Below the pieces are notes generated by a model. It made no database searches. It was not told the DNA's origin and saw only the letters and a list, made by a program, of their open reading frames with translations. Position numbers and translations under genes: made by a program. DNA of 51,174 nt from Corynebacterium sp. CNJ-954 (GTDB lineage: Bacteria > Actinomycetota > Actinomycetes > Mycobacteriales > Mycobacteriaceae), in the NCBI RefSeq assembly GCF_001942345.1, contig NZ_MKKI01000007.1, forward strand, positions 1 to 51,174, given 5' to 3'. Within the stretch, counting starts at the first letter, position 1. Every line of letters begins with the position of its first letter. Positions 1 to 8,356 of this stretch are shown piece after piece.

Positions 1-20
1 GCCGGCATCTAAGTGTGTGG

Positions 21-70
21 GGAGGCCCTGGTAGCCAGTTTTCTGGTTGCTGGGGCCTCCTCTTTTTTTG
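21..70 (+). terminator. Strong intrinsic terminator of a gene left of the window
   Basis: Bases 21-38 pair with 43-60 in an 18-bp stem (GGAGGCCC against GGGGCCTCC, with a few G-T pairs) closed by a TTTT loop and followed by TCTTTTTTTG. This is a textbook rho-independent terminator on the plus strand. A TAA at 10-12 could be the stop of the plus-strand gene it serves, but too little of that gene is present to call it. The stem could also act weakly on the opposite strand. Confidence 0.85.
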
Positions 71-100
71 TGTGCGTGTGTGCGTGTGTGCGTGTGTGGG
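69..100. repeat. Short tandem TGTGTGCG repeat
   Basis: About four units of the 8-mer TGTGTGCG (last unit TGTGTGGG) follow directly after the terminator T-run. It is an alternating purine-pyrimidine tract, a type of sequence that can adopt Z-DNA and is prone to slippage. No gene overlaps it convincingly. Confidence 0.7.
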
Positions 101-430
101 TGGTGTTGGTGGGGTGGGGTGCCCCGCCCCGGCCCGGCCCGGCCTGGGGTGAGGGGCGTGCGTGCCCGGCCCGGGTGGGCGGCGGCGGTGTTCCTGTGGG
201 GTGGAGCGGCGGCGGTGGTGGTGTTAGAGGGTGTGTGGGGTGTAGTGGCTGTGGAAGTGGTGGTGGTGGTTGGTGAGCGGGTCGGGGAAGGACAATGTCA
301 CCGCGGTTAATCCCATAGGGTGGTTGAAGTCCTCGTCGGCGACGGTTGTCCGGCAACTCCCACGCATTGCTCTCCAACGGGTCTGCGTTGTGCGGACGGG
401 TTGTGTGGCCCGGACTATGAGGAAGGGGCC
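101..430. other. GC/GT-rich non-coding stretch
   Basis: About 330 bases without a credible gene. The left half is strongly strand-biased, with GGGGT and GGCGGC/GGTGGT triplet runs on the plus strand and a GGGG/CCCC inverted patch near 105-130. Open frames across it translate to proline/histidine or glycine/valine low-complexity strings without start signals or domains. Nothing else was recognised up to the stop of the binding-protein gene at 431. Confidence 0.5.
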
Positions 431-1450
431 CTAGCTCGTGTGTTCCTCGAGCAACGGCACCAGCTCCTTCAGCGCGAACTCGATCGCGGACGGTGACCCC
501 AGGGAGTAGGCGCTGGAGATGTCGCGCGGCATGGCGAAGGAATGTCCTTCCTTCGTCGCTGAGAGCCGTTGCCAGGCGCTGTTGCCGTCCACGTCCTCCG
601 GGGTCGTCCCGACCGCGAACGCCACGACAAGGTCCGAGTCAGCCTTCGAGAGAGTTTCATCGCTGAGCTTGACGGAGAAGCCGGTGTCGCCGACCTTCTC
701 CTCAGCGAGGGTGGTGTTCTCCTGGAACCCGAGGTCGAGGAGCGTGTCGTAGCGTTCGGAGCCGCGGATGTAGGCGCCCCACCCGGTGGAGGAGAGGGCC
801 ACGGTGGAGGCCGTCTTCTCCGCCCATTCGGGATGTTCCTCGCGGATTCCGGCGACCATGTCGTCGTATCCCTTGTTGATGGTCTCTCCCGCATCGGGAC
901 GTCCCAGCGCGGTGGCGATCATCTGCACCTGTTCCTCACGGGGGGTCAGGTAACTGTCCGCCCCGTCCGGAATGCCGACGGTGGTGGCGATCGAGGAGAG
1001 CTTGTCGTAGCGGTCCTGGTCGCCGGAACTCCGGACGTCGAGGATGAGATCGGGCTTCAGCGCGGCGATTTCCTCGTACTCCGGCTCCAGCGTGCTGATG
1101 ATCTCGGGGGAGGAGTCGTAGGCACCTTCCATCCACGGGCCGACGCCCTCACCGCCGAAATCGAGCCAGTCGGATGCGGCGACGGGCTGGACGCCGAGAG
1201 AGAGTGCGGTCTCTGCATCGCCCCACCCCAACGCCACCACCTTGGTGGGCTGTTCGTCGACGGTGACGTCACCGAACTTGGTCGCGACGGTCTGCGGGAA
1301 GGTTCCCTCTGTCTGGACGGCGGAGGATTCGCCGGCGTTGACGGAGTCGTCGTCGTCCGAGGAACCGGCGCATGCGGACAGGGCGAGTGCACAACCGACT
1401 GCTGTGAGTATGCCGACGGTGCGTCGGCCGGGATGTGGAGTGAAAGTCAT
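431..1450 (-). CDS. Iron-siderophore-type ABC transporter substrate-binding lipoprotein
   Basis: A 339-residue periplasmic-binding-protein-like lipoprotein of the FepB/FhuD type, expected to capture a ferric siderophore outside the membrane and deliver it to an ABC permease. A hydrophobic signal ends in the lipobox LSAC (Cys27). The mature part begins FGDVTVDEQPTKVVALGW, followed by an E-x-E-E-I-A-x-L-KPDLIL segment, both characteristic of the family. Length is normal. No permease or ATPase gene is adjacent, so its partner must be elsewhere (or left of the window). No DtxR-type iron box was seen upstream; the start has a -10-like TAGGCT 7 nt before ATG and no clear RBS. The siderophore cannot be named from sequence. 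Confidence 0.85.
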   Translation of the reverse strand: MTFTPHPGRRTVGILTAVGCALALSACAGSSDDDDSVNAGESSAVQTEGTFPQTVATKFGDVTVDEQPTKVVALGWGDAETALSLGVQPVAASDWLDFGGEGVGPWMEGAYDSSPEIISTLEPEYEEIAALKPDLILDVRSSGDQDRYDKLSSIATTVGIPDGADSYLTPREEQVQMIATALGRPDAGETINKGYDDMVAGIREEHPEWAEKTASTVALSSTGWGAYIRGSERYDTLLDLGFQENTTLAEEKVGDTGFSVKLSDETLSKADSDLVVAFAVGTTPEDVDGNSAWQRLSATKEGHSFAMPRDISSAYSLGSPSAIEFALKELVPLLEEHTS

Positions 1451-1457
1451 GAAGGAC

Positions 1458-1463
1458 AGCCTA
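1458..1463 (-). promoter_or_regulatory. -10 element of the binding-protein gene (leaderless)
   Basis: TAGGCT on the minus strand ends 7 nt before the ATG at 1450, so the predicted transcription start falls at or next to the start codon. No Shine-Dalgarno sequence lies between them. This is inferred from position and motif only. Confidence 0.5.
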
Positions 1464-1491
1464 CGCTGGCATAATCATGAAGAGAAAGAAA

Positions 1492-2700
1492 CTATCCCAG
1501 CAGGTCTTGGCTGGCGATACGTGCACCTTCGACGAGTGACTCCAGCTTCGTCCACGCGATCTGCTCGTGGAGACGGCCACCGAGACCGCAGTCTGTGGAG
1601 GCGACGACCCGGTCTGGCCCGACAACCTCGGCGAACGTCAGGATCCGGTCGGCTACCGTGCGCGGGTGTTCCACGACGTTGGTGGAGTGACAGACGACCC
1701 CGGGATAGATCAACGTGTTGTCGGGGAGTGCATGGTCCTGCCAGACGCGCCATTCATGGGCGTGGCGAGGGCTGGCGCCCTCGAAGGAGAACCCGCCCAC
1801 CTCAGCCTGGAGGACTTCATCGATGATGTCGGCGAGGGGGATGTCCGTGGTGTGGGGGCCGTGCCAGGAACCCCAGCAGATGTGCAGACGGGTCTGGTCC
1901 TTCGGCAGCCCCGCGAGCGCTCGGTTGATGGCGGCGATCCGGATCCGGATCCACGCCTGGTAGTCGGCGACGGAGGGCTCGGGGTTGATCTGGTCCCAGG
2001 CCTCGGCGAGGTCGGGTGCGTCGATCTGCACGGTCAGGCCGGCGTCCGTGATGGCCTTGTACTCATGGTGCAGGGCATCCGCACAGGCGTTGACCAGGGC
2101 CGTGTCGTCACCGTAGTACTCGTCGGTGAGACGCGCGGCGGAGCCCGGGGAAATGGCGGCGATGAACCCGTCGGACGTGTTCTTGTCCGCGGCGGACAGC
2201 GCATGGGTCAGGAGTCGGACGTCGGCGCCTACCTGGTCAGCGCCGATGTAACCGACCTCGCCGGTGAATTTTGGGTTGCCCACCTTGGCACGTCCGGTAA
2301 AGATACCGGACTCGGGGTCGTCGTAGGCGGCACTGAAGGCGGCACGGTCACGACGGTCGGGGAAGGAGGTCAGGCGGATGTTCCCGGGGGTCGACCGGAC
2401 CTTCTCCGCGTTGGCCCAGCGGTCGGTGTCGGTCATGGTGAGTCCGCTGAGCCGGGAGAAGATGTAGTTCCACCAGGCGCCGTAGTCCACGGCGCCGGAG
2501 GTGACGTGTCCGTACTCGCCCTCGTTGATGATGTCGAGCCCGAGGTCGACCTGCCGGCGGACGACCTTGTCGACACCGTCCTGGAGAATGCCGAGGAACT
2601 CGTCCTGGCTGATGTCGCCGCTGCTCCGACGCTGGTTGGCCTCCAGCAGTTCCGGGGTGCGCGGCAGTGAACCTACGTGTGTGGTGCGGATCTGAGTCAT
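1492..2700 (-). CDS. Cobalamin-independent methionine synthase C-terminal-like protein
   Basis: About 402 residues matching the zinc-binding C-terminal domain of MetE without its N-terminal half, a form annotated as methionine synthase II family. Landmarks are the opening THVGSLPR, the HxC zinc ligands in LHICWGSWHGPH, a downstream Glu in GGFSFEGAS and the last Cys in STDCGLGGR. These indicate a zinc enzyme that activates a thiol for methyl transfer, but stand-alone members are not necessarily folate-dependent methionine synthases and may use another methyl donor. An ATG at 2709 is in frame; I prefer ATG 2700 because TACGAT sits exactly 7 nt before it. The gene starts 18 bp after the end of the aminotransferase gene on the same strand. 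Confidence 0.8.
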   Translation of the reverse strand: MTQIRTTHVGSLPRTPELLEANQRRSSGDISQDEFLGILQDGVDKVVRRQVDLGLDIINEGEYGHVTSGAVDYGAWWNYIFSRLSGLTMTDTDRWANAEKVRSTPGNIRLTSFPDRRDRAAFSAAYDDPESGIFTGRAKVGNPKFTGEVGYIGADQVGADVRLLTHALSAADKNTSDGFIAAISPGSAARLTDEYYGDDTALVNACADALHHEYKAITDAGLTVQIDAPDLAEAWDQINPEPSVADYQAWIRIRIAAINRALAGLPKDQTRLHICWGSWHGPHTTDIPLADIIDEVLQAEVGGFSFEGASPRHAHEWRVWQDHALPDNTLIYPGVVCHSTNVVEHPRTVADRILTFAEVVGPDRVVASTDCGLGGRLHEQIAWTKLESLVEGARIASQDLLG

Positions 2701-2707
2701 GGGCACC

Positions 2708-2713
2708 ATCGTA
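2708..2713 (-). promoter_or_regulatory. -10 element supporting the 2700 start
   Basis: TACGAT on the minus strand is followed by 7 nt and the ATG at 2700, the same geometry seen at other starts in this window. It overlaps the alternative in-frame ATG at 2709, arguing against use of that codon. No RBS is visible for either. Confidence 0.4.
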
Positions 2714-2717
2714 GTGT

Positions 2718-3929
2718 TTAGTTTCCGGTCTTATGCAGACGCGTCCAGTCAGCAGCGAGCAACCGCTCCTCGGCCAGGTCGAGGGTTCCGTCGGCCTTGC
2801 AGAATGTCCACCGCACCAGGGTGTCGACCTGTTCATCGGCCACAGCCACGAAGCTGCTCACCGGAATGGCGGCCACTCCGACAGCCTCCGGCAGGGAGCG
2901 GCAGAACTCCTCGGCCGTGACGTCGAGCCCCAACGGGTCGATGTCGCTGACCAGGAAGTAGGTGCCGTCACTGTGCAGGACGTTTTGCCCTGTCGCACGC
3001 AGGACGCCCGCCAGGCGGTCCCGGCGGGCCTGCAGCGTGTGCCCCCACCGCTCGCTCCAGTCGTCGGCGTTGTCGAGCGCCCACGCCACCGCCGGCTGCA
3101 GGGGTGTGACCCCGACGTAACTGAGGAACTGCTTGGCTGCGGTGACGGCATCCAGCAGCTCCGGAGGAGCGATCGCCCACCCGGTCTTCCAGCCTGTGAC
3201 GTTGAAGGACTTAGCGGCGCTGGACAACGTCACGGTCCGGGACCACATCCCGGGCAGCGTGGCGAAGGCGACGTGGGGACGATCGAAGGCGAGGCGCTCG
3301 TAGACCTCGTCGCTGATGACGACCACGTCGGTGTCACGTACTGTCTCGGCGATGAACTCCAGGTCGTCGCGCCCCAGGACCGTGCCGGTCGGGTTGTGCG
3401 GTGAGTTGAGGATGACGGCGGCCGGGCCATCCGCCACTGCAGCGGCGAACGTCTCCCGGTCCAGGTGCCACCTGCCGTCGTCCAGCAGCAGACGCACAGG
3501 TCGGGCAACGGCCTCGGCCAACCCTATGGCCGCCGAGTACGCGTCGTAGGTGGGCTCGAGGACCACGACCTCGCGGCCGCGGTCGACAAGTCCGAGCACT
3601 GCGGCGGCGATGCCCTCGGTCGCCCCCACGGTGATCAGCACATCCTCCGGGTCCACGACGTGCCCGAGACGGCGCCCCCGGTCCTCCGCGACGGCACGAC
3701 GCAACGACGGCAGGCCGCGTCCCGGCCCGTACTGGTTGTTGCCGCCGGTGATCTCCGCGGCGGCCATCCGGAGCATCTCCGCCGGGCCGTCCTCGTCCGG
3801 GAAACCCTGCCCGAGATTCGCCGCACCGGTACGTACCGCCTCGGCGGTGATCGTCGCGAAGACCGTCGGGCCGACGCCGGCGACCCGGGACGCCGGAGCA
3901 CGGGTGGGGATGTGATGCTGAGATTCCAT
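2718..3929 (-). CDS. dapC: PLP-dependent aminotransferase, DapC (Rv0858c) type
   Basis: Fold-type I aminotransferase of about 403 residues. Visible motifs include NLGQGFPDEDGP near the N terminus, NQYGPGRG, NSPHNPTG (about 175-182), SDEVYE (206-211) and the PLP lysine in SSAAKSFNVTGWK (Lys240). The pattern follows mycobacterial Rv0858c, assigned as N-succinyldiaminopimelate aminotransferase of lysine/peptidoglycan precursor synthesis. Close relatives act on methionine or kynurenine, so the substrate is inferred. The ATG at 3929 is preferred over the upstream MLM start, which overlaps the divergent gene; it lies 6 nt after a TACTAT -10 and has no RBS, indicating a leaderless mRNA. Confidence 0.8.
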   Translation of the reverse strand: MESQHHIPTRAPASRVAGVGPTVFATITAEAVRTGAANLGQGFPDEDGPAEMLRMAAAEITGGNNQYGPGRGLPSLRRAVAEDRGRRLGHVVDPEDVLITVGATEGIAAAVLGLVDRGREVVVLEPTYDAYSAAIGLAEAVARPVRLLLDDGRWHLDRETFAAAVADGPAAVILNSPHNPTGTVLGRDDLEFIAETVRDTDVVVISDEVYERLAFDRPHVAFATLPGMWSRTVTLSSAAKSFNVTGWKTGWAIAPPELLDAVTAAKQFLSYVGVTPLQPAVAWALDNADDWSERWGHTLQARRDRLAGVLRATGQNVLHSDGTYFLVSDIDPLGLDVTAEEFCRSLPEAVGVAAIPVSSFVAVADEQVDTLVRWTFCKADGTLDLAEERLLAADWTRLHKTGN

Positions 3930-3935
3930 GCCGCC

Positions 3936-3942
3936 ATAGTAT
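3936..3942. promoter_or_regulatory. Shared symmetric -10 of a divergent leaderless gene pair
   Basis: ATAGTAT lies in the 19-bp gap between two divergent ATGs. Read rightward, TAGTAT (3937-3942) is 6 nt before ATG 3949. Read leftward, TACTAT (3941-3936) is 6 nt before ATG 3929. Both would start transcription at the start codon. The core sits in the near-palindrome CCATAGTATGG. Confidence 0.6.
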
Positions 3943-3948
3943 GGGGTC

Positions 3949-4932
3949 ATGAGCATTCAGCCGATTACCGCGACCGGGGCGGACCCGGACGAGACCGTCC
4001 GCCTTGAGCAGACCGACCCCGCGACGTTGCCGAAGGGGCATCCGGTGGACGCCCAGGCAGGCAGGGACGGCATCAGCCCGCGCGGTCAGCTCACCCAGCT
4101 GCTGAACTTCTTCGAGGACAGCTACCCGGAGATCTTCCGGTCGTTGACCACCGATGAGGCCGCGGAGTCGCCGGACGGGGTCACCGCCGAGCTCAAGGAC
4201 CGTACCGAGCGCATGTGGGCGCGGGTACCGGACCTGATCACCCACTGCAGTCTGCTGGTTCTCGGTGCGGGTCTCGACCACGCCATGCCGACGTCGGCGT
4301 TCCTGAAGACGGGCCCCTCGGCGGAACCGGTGACCGTCGCCGGGGTCGGCGGGACCGTGCTCACCCCGAGTGAGCCGACCGGTGCCGTGGCGGTGAGCCT
4401 GCACGGCGGGCCCGGCTGGTTCGGTGACGCTGAGGCCCACGACCAGCTCTGGCTGCCGTTGTTCGCCGTACTGGCCGAGAAGTCCGGGGTGACCGTGGTG
4501 GATCTGGTGTACCCGTTGCCCGCCTACGGCGAGGGAGCGTCACAGGAGCGGACGCAGGCGGCCGTTGCCGCCGCCGTCCGCGAGGTTCGCGGGTGGGGCC
4601 GACCGGACCAACGCACCGGTCTGATCACCTTCGGCTCCGGCTTCGGACTGGCCCGGGACGTCGTCGAGGACGCGGACTTCCTGCTGGCCATGACTCCCCG
4701 GATCTCCCCGGAACTCACCGCTGCTCCTCCGGCTCTGTCGGAGGTCCCCACGCTGGTGTCGGTGGCTTCCGAGGACTCCCGGGGGACACCGGCGGAGCAG
4801 GTGCAGGACTTCTTCACCTCCAGCGCACCGGGCCATGAGTTCCGGGCCTACCTCTCCGAGCACATCCTCGGGGTCCCGGACGTGTGGCGGCGGCGGATCA
4901 GCGACGACGCGGCATGGTTGGCGCAATGGTAG
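3949..4932 (+). CDS. Alpha/beta-hydrolase-fold protein, possibly not catalytic
   Basis: A 327-residue soluble protein. The C-terminal two thirds look like an alpha/beta hydrolase: HGGPGWFGD resembles an oxyanion-hole loop, and a late SEHILG could supply the histidine. The expected nucleophile elbow reads [11 protein letters not shown], which does not fit G-x-S-x-G cleanly because the central position is Gly in one alignment. The enzyme may therefore be atypical or inactive. The N-terminal 130 residues carry no motif I know. The gene shares a divergent leaderless promoter with the aminotransferase and overlaps cysK2 by 7 bp (ATGGTAG), so the two are probably translated together. Function unknown. 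Confidence 0.65.
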   Translation: MSIQPITATGADPDETVRLEQTDPATLPKGHPVDAQAGRDGISPRGQLTQLLNFFEDSYPEIFRSLTTDEAAESPDGVTAELKDRTERMWARVPDLITHCSLLVLGAGLDHAMPTSAFLKTGPSAEPVTVAGVGGTVLTPSEPTGAVAVSLHGGPGWFGDAEAHDQLWLPLFAVLAEKSGVTVVDLVYPLPAYGEGASQERTQAAVAAAVREVRGWGRPDQRTGLITFGSGFGLARDVVEDADFLLAMTPRISPELTAAPPALSEVPTLVSVASEDSRGTPAEQVQDFFTSSAPGHEFRAYLSEHILGVPDVWRRRISDDAAWLAQW

Positions 4933-6047
4933 AGGTACGCGACCTCAACCGGTATGACGCGGACGGGCGTCGCTGGCTCGCCGGGGCGATAGCGAAGGTC
5001 AAGGCGGACCAGTGCCGCTCGGCCGACACCCACCTGCTGTCCGTGCCCCTCCCGGAGGCCTGGGGCGTGGATCTCTACCTCAAGGACGAGTCGACGCATC
5101 CCACCGGTTCGCTGAAGCACCGGCTCGCCCGTTCCCTGTTCCTCTACGCACTGAGCAACGGGTGGATCCGGCCCGGTGCCCCGGTGGTCGAGGCGTCCTC
5201 CGGTTCCACCGCGATTTCGGAGGCCTATTTCGCCCGGCTCATCGGTGTCCCGTTCCTCACCGTCGTGGCAGCGACCACCAGTGCCGAGAAGGTTCGTCTG
5301 ATCCGGTCGTACGGTGCCGACGTCCGATTCGTCGATGATCCGTCCACCGTCTACGCGGTCGCCGCGGACATTGCGCAGGAGAGCGGTGGCCACTACATGG
5401 ACCAGTTCACCTACGCCGAGCGGGCCACCGACTGGCGGGGGAACAACAACATCGCCGAGTCCGTTTTCCGTCAGATGGCGATGGAACGGTACCCGGAGCC
5501 GGCATGGATCGTCGCGACCGCCGGTACCGGCGGCACCTCGTCGACCCTGGGCCGCTACGTGCGCTACACCGGACGGATGACCGGTCTGTGCGTCGCCGAC
5601 CCGGAGAACTCGGCGTTCCTGCCGGCCTGGGAGGCTGACGACCGGGACGTCACCACTGCGGCACCCTCCAGAATCGAGGGTATCGGTCGCCAACGGGTGG
5701 AACCGAGTTTCACCGGGACCGTCGTCGACCGGATGATGGGTGTGCCCGATGCCGCGGCGATCGGTGCGATCCAGGCACTGGAGCAGGTGACCGGCATCCG
5801 GGCCGGCGGCTCCACCGGCACCGGACTGTGGGCCGCGCTGCGGCTGGTCTCCGAGATGGTGGACGCCGGTGAGCAGGGCAGCGTGGTGTCACTGATCTGC
5901 GATTCCGGGGAACGCTATCTCGACAAGTACTACTCGACGGAGTGGCTGGCGGACCGGGGGATCGACGCCGCGGCCTACCGCGACCGGGTCCTGGAGTTCC
6001 TCTCAGCCGATGAGGGAGGACAGCGACGCGCTCGTCTCGAGCAGTGA
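4926..6047 (+). CDS. cysK2: CysK2-like PLP-dependent S-sulfocysteine synthase family
   Basis: About 373 residues of the cysteine synthase fold (PLP fold type II). The PLP lysine lies in [17 protein letters not shown] (Lys64 from this start), followed by [15 protein letters not shown] for cofactor binding, [35 protein letters not shown] for the PLP phosphate and GGSTGTGLW. This follows Rv0848 CysK2, which uses O-phosphoserine and thiosulfate to make S-sulfocysteine; substrate here is inferred. The chosen ATG overlaps the previous gene's stop; an ATG 12 bp upstream is also in frame. The 3' end overlaps the convergent gntR gene by 45 bp. Confidence 0.82.
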   Translation: MVEVRDLNRYDADGRRWLAGAIAKVKADQCRSADTHLLSVPLPEAWGVDLYLKDESTHPTGSLKHRLARSLFLYALSNGWIRPGAPVVEASSGSTAISEAYFARLIGVPFLTVVAATTSAEKVRLIRSYGADVRFVDDPSTVYAVAADIAQESGGHYMDQFTYAERATDWRGNNNIAESVFRQMAMERYPEPAWIVATAGTGGTSSTLGRYVRYTGRMTGLCVADPENSAFLPAWEADDRDVTTAAPSRIEGIGRQRVEPSFTGTVVDRMMGVPDAAAIGAIQALEQVTGIRAGGSTGTGLWAALRLVSEMVDAGEQGSVVSLICDSGERYLDKYYSTEWLADRGIDAAAYRDRVLEFLSADEGGQRRARLEQ

Positions 6048-6620
6048 CGCGCGCAGCAGGGTCGCCGCCCCCTCCCGGTCACCGGCCTGGAGCCGGGTGA
6101 CGATAGTCCGGTTGACCGGTACGAATCCCCCGTGGAAGCCGGGATCGTGCCGCTCCGCCTGCAGGAAGACCAGGCGCATCCGGGCGAGTAGCCGTTCCAT
6201 CTCCTCGTTGAGCAGCTCCGAACCGGCCGTCGCGACCACGGCGCGGTGGAACTCCTGGTTCGCCGTCGCGGTCGCCGCCAGGTCGCCGGCCCTCTGGTGT
6301 TCTTCGGCGTCGGCGACGATCCGGTCCAGGACGTCGACATCGTGGGTCTCCCCCCACAGCAGCGCCCCGGGTTCGACGACGGCACGGGCGAGGAAGAGGT
6401 TGTGCACGTCGGCGGCGCCGGGTGAGGCGATGAACACGCCGCGGTTGGGGATACGGGTCAGCACACCGTCCGCGATCAGCGTGGCGTAGCTTTCGCGCAG
6501 GGTGTTGCGGGAGATACCGAAGCGTTGCGCGACGGCGACCTCGCTGAGTTTCTGTCCCGGGCTGAATTCGCCGGCGGACACGGCGAGCCGGAGCTGCTGG
6601 GCAGCGGTCTGGGCACGCAC
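6003..6620 (-). CDS. GntR-family (FadR/FCD) transcriptional regulator
   Basis: A 205-residue regulator. An N-terminal winged helix reads [24 protein letters not shown] with the wing [16 protein letters not shown]-terminal all-helical FCD domain follows, including the NQEFHRAVV motif and a late His, which usually bind a small carboxylic acid and a metal. The start is GTG 2 bp after the biotin carboxylase stop, with GGAG-type SD sequence inside the preceding gene. As last gene of the pxpA operon it probably autoregulates that operon through the TTGT-N3-ACAA site at 10690-10700. The inducer may be 5-oxoproline or a related acid, which is inference from neighbours. Confidence 0.85.
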   Translation of the reverse strand: MRAQTAAQQLRLAVSAGEFSPGQKLSEVAVAQRFGISRNTLRESYATLIADGVLTRIPNRGVFIASPGAADVHNLFLARAVVEPGALLWGETHDVDVLDRIVADAEEHQRAGDLAATATANQEFHRAVVATAGSELLNEEMERLLARMRLVFLQAERHDPGFHGGFVPVNRTIVTRLQAGDREGAATLLRASLLETSASLSSLIG

Positions 6621-6622
6621 TC

Positions 6623-8356
6623 CTACTCCTCCACGACCCGGGCGATCACGTCTCCGCGGGCGACAGTGTCCCCGGGCTCGGCGTGCAGGTGGATGGTGCC
6701 CGAGACCGGTGAGGTGACGGGGGACTCCATCTTCATCGCCTCGACGGTGGCGATCGTCTGGTTCTCCTCGACGGTGTCCCCGTCAGAAACCTGCCACCCT
6801 GCCAGGGTGCCGGCGAAGGGGGCGGGGACGTCCCCGGGGTCCCCGTCTCCGGCGGTGTGTCCGTCTCCGGACGCCGCGCCCCCGCCCTGCAGCAGCACGG
6901 ACGGGACCCGCACGTGCTGTAGTACGCCGGCGATCTCGACGGCGAGGGTGGTGCGGTCGGCGTAGATGTCGTCGAATGACACGTCGGCCACGGTGCGCGC
7001 GCCGGGCACGTACTCGCGGTCGACCCAGTCGGTGCACATGGCGAAATCGTCGGCCCCACCGGACCACGCCGGTTCCCGCACGATGTCGCGGTGGAACGGC
7101 AGGACGGTCCGCACCCCGTCGATACGGAACTCGTCGAGTGCGGCGCGGGCCCGTCGCAGAGCGGTCTCGCGGTCAGGCCCCCACACCACCAGTTTCGCCA
7201 GCAGGGAGTCGTAGCTGCCCGGGATCGTCGACCCTGAACGGACACCGCTGTCCACACGGATCCCCGGGCCTGTCGGGGGTTCGAAGTGCGACACGGTCCC
7301 CGGGCAGGGGGCGAAGCCGTGGGCGACGTCTTCGGCGTTGATCCGGAACTCGACGGCATGACCGTGGGCGACGGGGTCCGCGTCCGGGTCGACGGTCAAC
7401 CGTCCTCCGGCCGCGATACGGAACTGCTCCTGGACGATGTCGATTCCGGAGACGGCCTCGGTCACCGGGTGCTCGACCTGCAGGCGGGTGTTGACCTCGA
7501 GGAAAGACACGGTGCCGTCCTCGGCGACGATGAACTCCACCGTCCCCGCACCGACGTATCCCGCCGCACGGCACACCTCGCGGGCACCGTCGATGATCCG
7601 CCGGTTCTGCTCTGCGGACAGGAAGGGCGCCGGTGCCTCCTCCACGAGTTTCTGGAAGCGACGCTGGGTCGAGCAGTCGCGGGTGCCGACCACGGCGACC
7701 GCCCCGTGGGAGTCCGCCAGCACCTGGGCCTCGACGTGCCGGGGGCGGGCGAGGAACTTCTCCACGAAGCACTCCGCACGTCCGAAGGCCTCCTGCGACT
7801 CGCGACCGGCCGCGGCGAAGGCGCCTTCCACCGCCTCCAGTCCGTCCTCCTCGGTGACGACCTTCAGACCCCGTCCGCCACCACCGAAGGCGGCCTTGAT
7901 CGCGATCGGCAGGCCGTGCTCCTCGGCGAAGTCGCGGGCCTGTTCCCATGAGGTCAGTGGTTCGGAGGTACCCGGGGCCAACGGGGCCCCGGACTGCTCG
8001 GCGAGCTGACGCGCCGCCATCTTGTCGCCCAGGGTCTCGATGGTCTCCGGCGACGGGCCGATCCACACCAGTCCGGCGTCCTGCACTGCCCGGGCGGCAC
8101 CGGCGTTCTCCGACAGGAACCCGTACCCGGGGTGCACACTGTCGACGCCGGCGCGGGACGCCACCTCGAGCAGTGCGTCGACGTCGAGGTAGGAGGACAC
8201 CGCGTGCGCTTCCTCGGCAATCTCGGTGTGCAGGGCACCCACGTCGACGTCGGTGTACATGGCGACCGTGCGAATGCCCAGGTCACGGGCGGCACGGGCG
8301 ATGCGCACCGCAATCTCCCCGCGGTTGGCGATCAGGACGGATGAGATGGTGCTCAT
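6623..8356 (-). CDS. Biotin carboxylase with C-terminal biotin carrier domain
   Basis: A 577-residue alpha-type chain. It opens SSVLIANRGEIAVRIARAA (biotin carboxylase N-domain), carries the ATP-grasp glycine loop AAFGGGGRGLKVV and the EVNTRLQVEHPVTE catalytic segment, and ends with a biotinyl domain whose VEAMKMESP places biotin on Lys542. It uses ATP and bicarbonate to carboxylate its own biotin. No classical acyl-CoA carboxyltransferase gene is nearby. The next gene upstream encodes KipI/KipA-type domains, which form the carboxyltransferase of urea carboxylase, so the two probably make one enzyme. Start ATG overlaps the upstream stop by 4 bp (ATGA), implying translational coupling. Confidence 0.88.
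   Translation of the reverse strand: MSTISSVLIANRGEIAVRIARAARDLGIRTVAMYTDVDVGALHTEIAEEAHAVSSYLDVDALLEVASRAGVDSVHPGYGFLSENAGAARAVQDAGLVWIGPSPETIETLGDKMAARQLAEQSGAPLAPGTSEPLTSWEQARDFAEEHGLPIAIKAAFGGGGRGLKVVTEEDGLEAVEGAFAAAGRESQEAFGRAECFVEKFLARPRHVEAQVLADSHGAVAVVGTRDCSTQRRFQKLVEEAPAPFLSAEQNRRIIDGAREVCRAAGYVGAGTVEFIVAEDGTVSFLEVNTRLQVEHPVTEAVSGIDIVQEQFRIAAGGRLTVDPDADPVAHGHAVEFRINAEDVAHGFAPCPGTVSHFEPPTGPGIRVDSGVRSGSTIPGSYDSLLAKLVVWGPDRETALRRARAALDEFRIDGVRTVLPFHRDIVREPAWSGGADDFAMCTDWVDREYVPGARTVADVSFDDIYADRTTLAVEIAGVLQHVRVPSVLLQGGGAASGDGHTAGDGDPGDVPAPFAGTLAGWQVSDGDTVEENQTIATVEAMKMESPVTSPVSGTIHLHAEPGDTVARGDVIARVVEE

Noticed and set aside
9..377. 122-residue minus-strand open frame rich in proline and histidine
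   Set aside because: Low-complexity translation of a GC-rich strand-biased spacer, overlapping a terminator, with no start signal or domain.
1451..1491. DtxR iron box upstream of the siderophore-binding lipoprotein gene
   Set aside because: The 41-bp gap contains no recognisable 19-bp DtxR palindrome.
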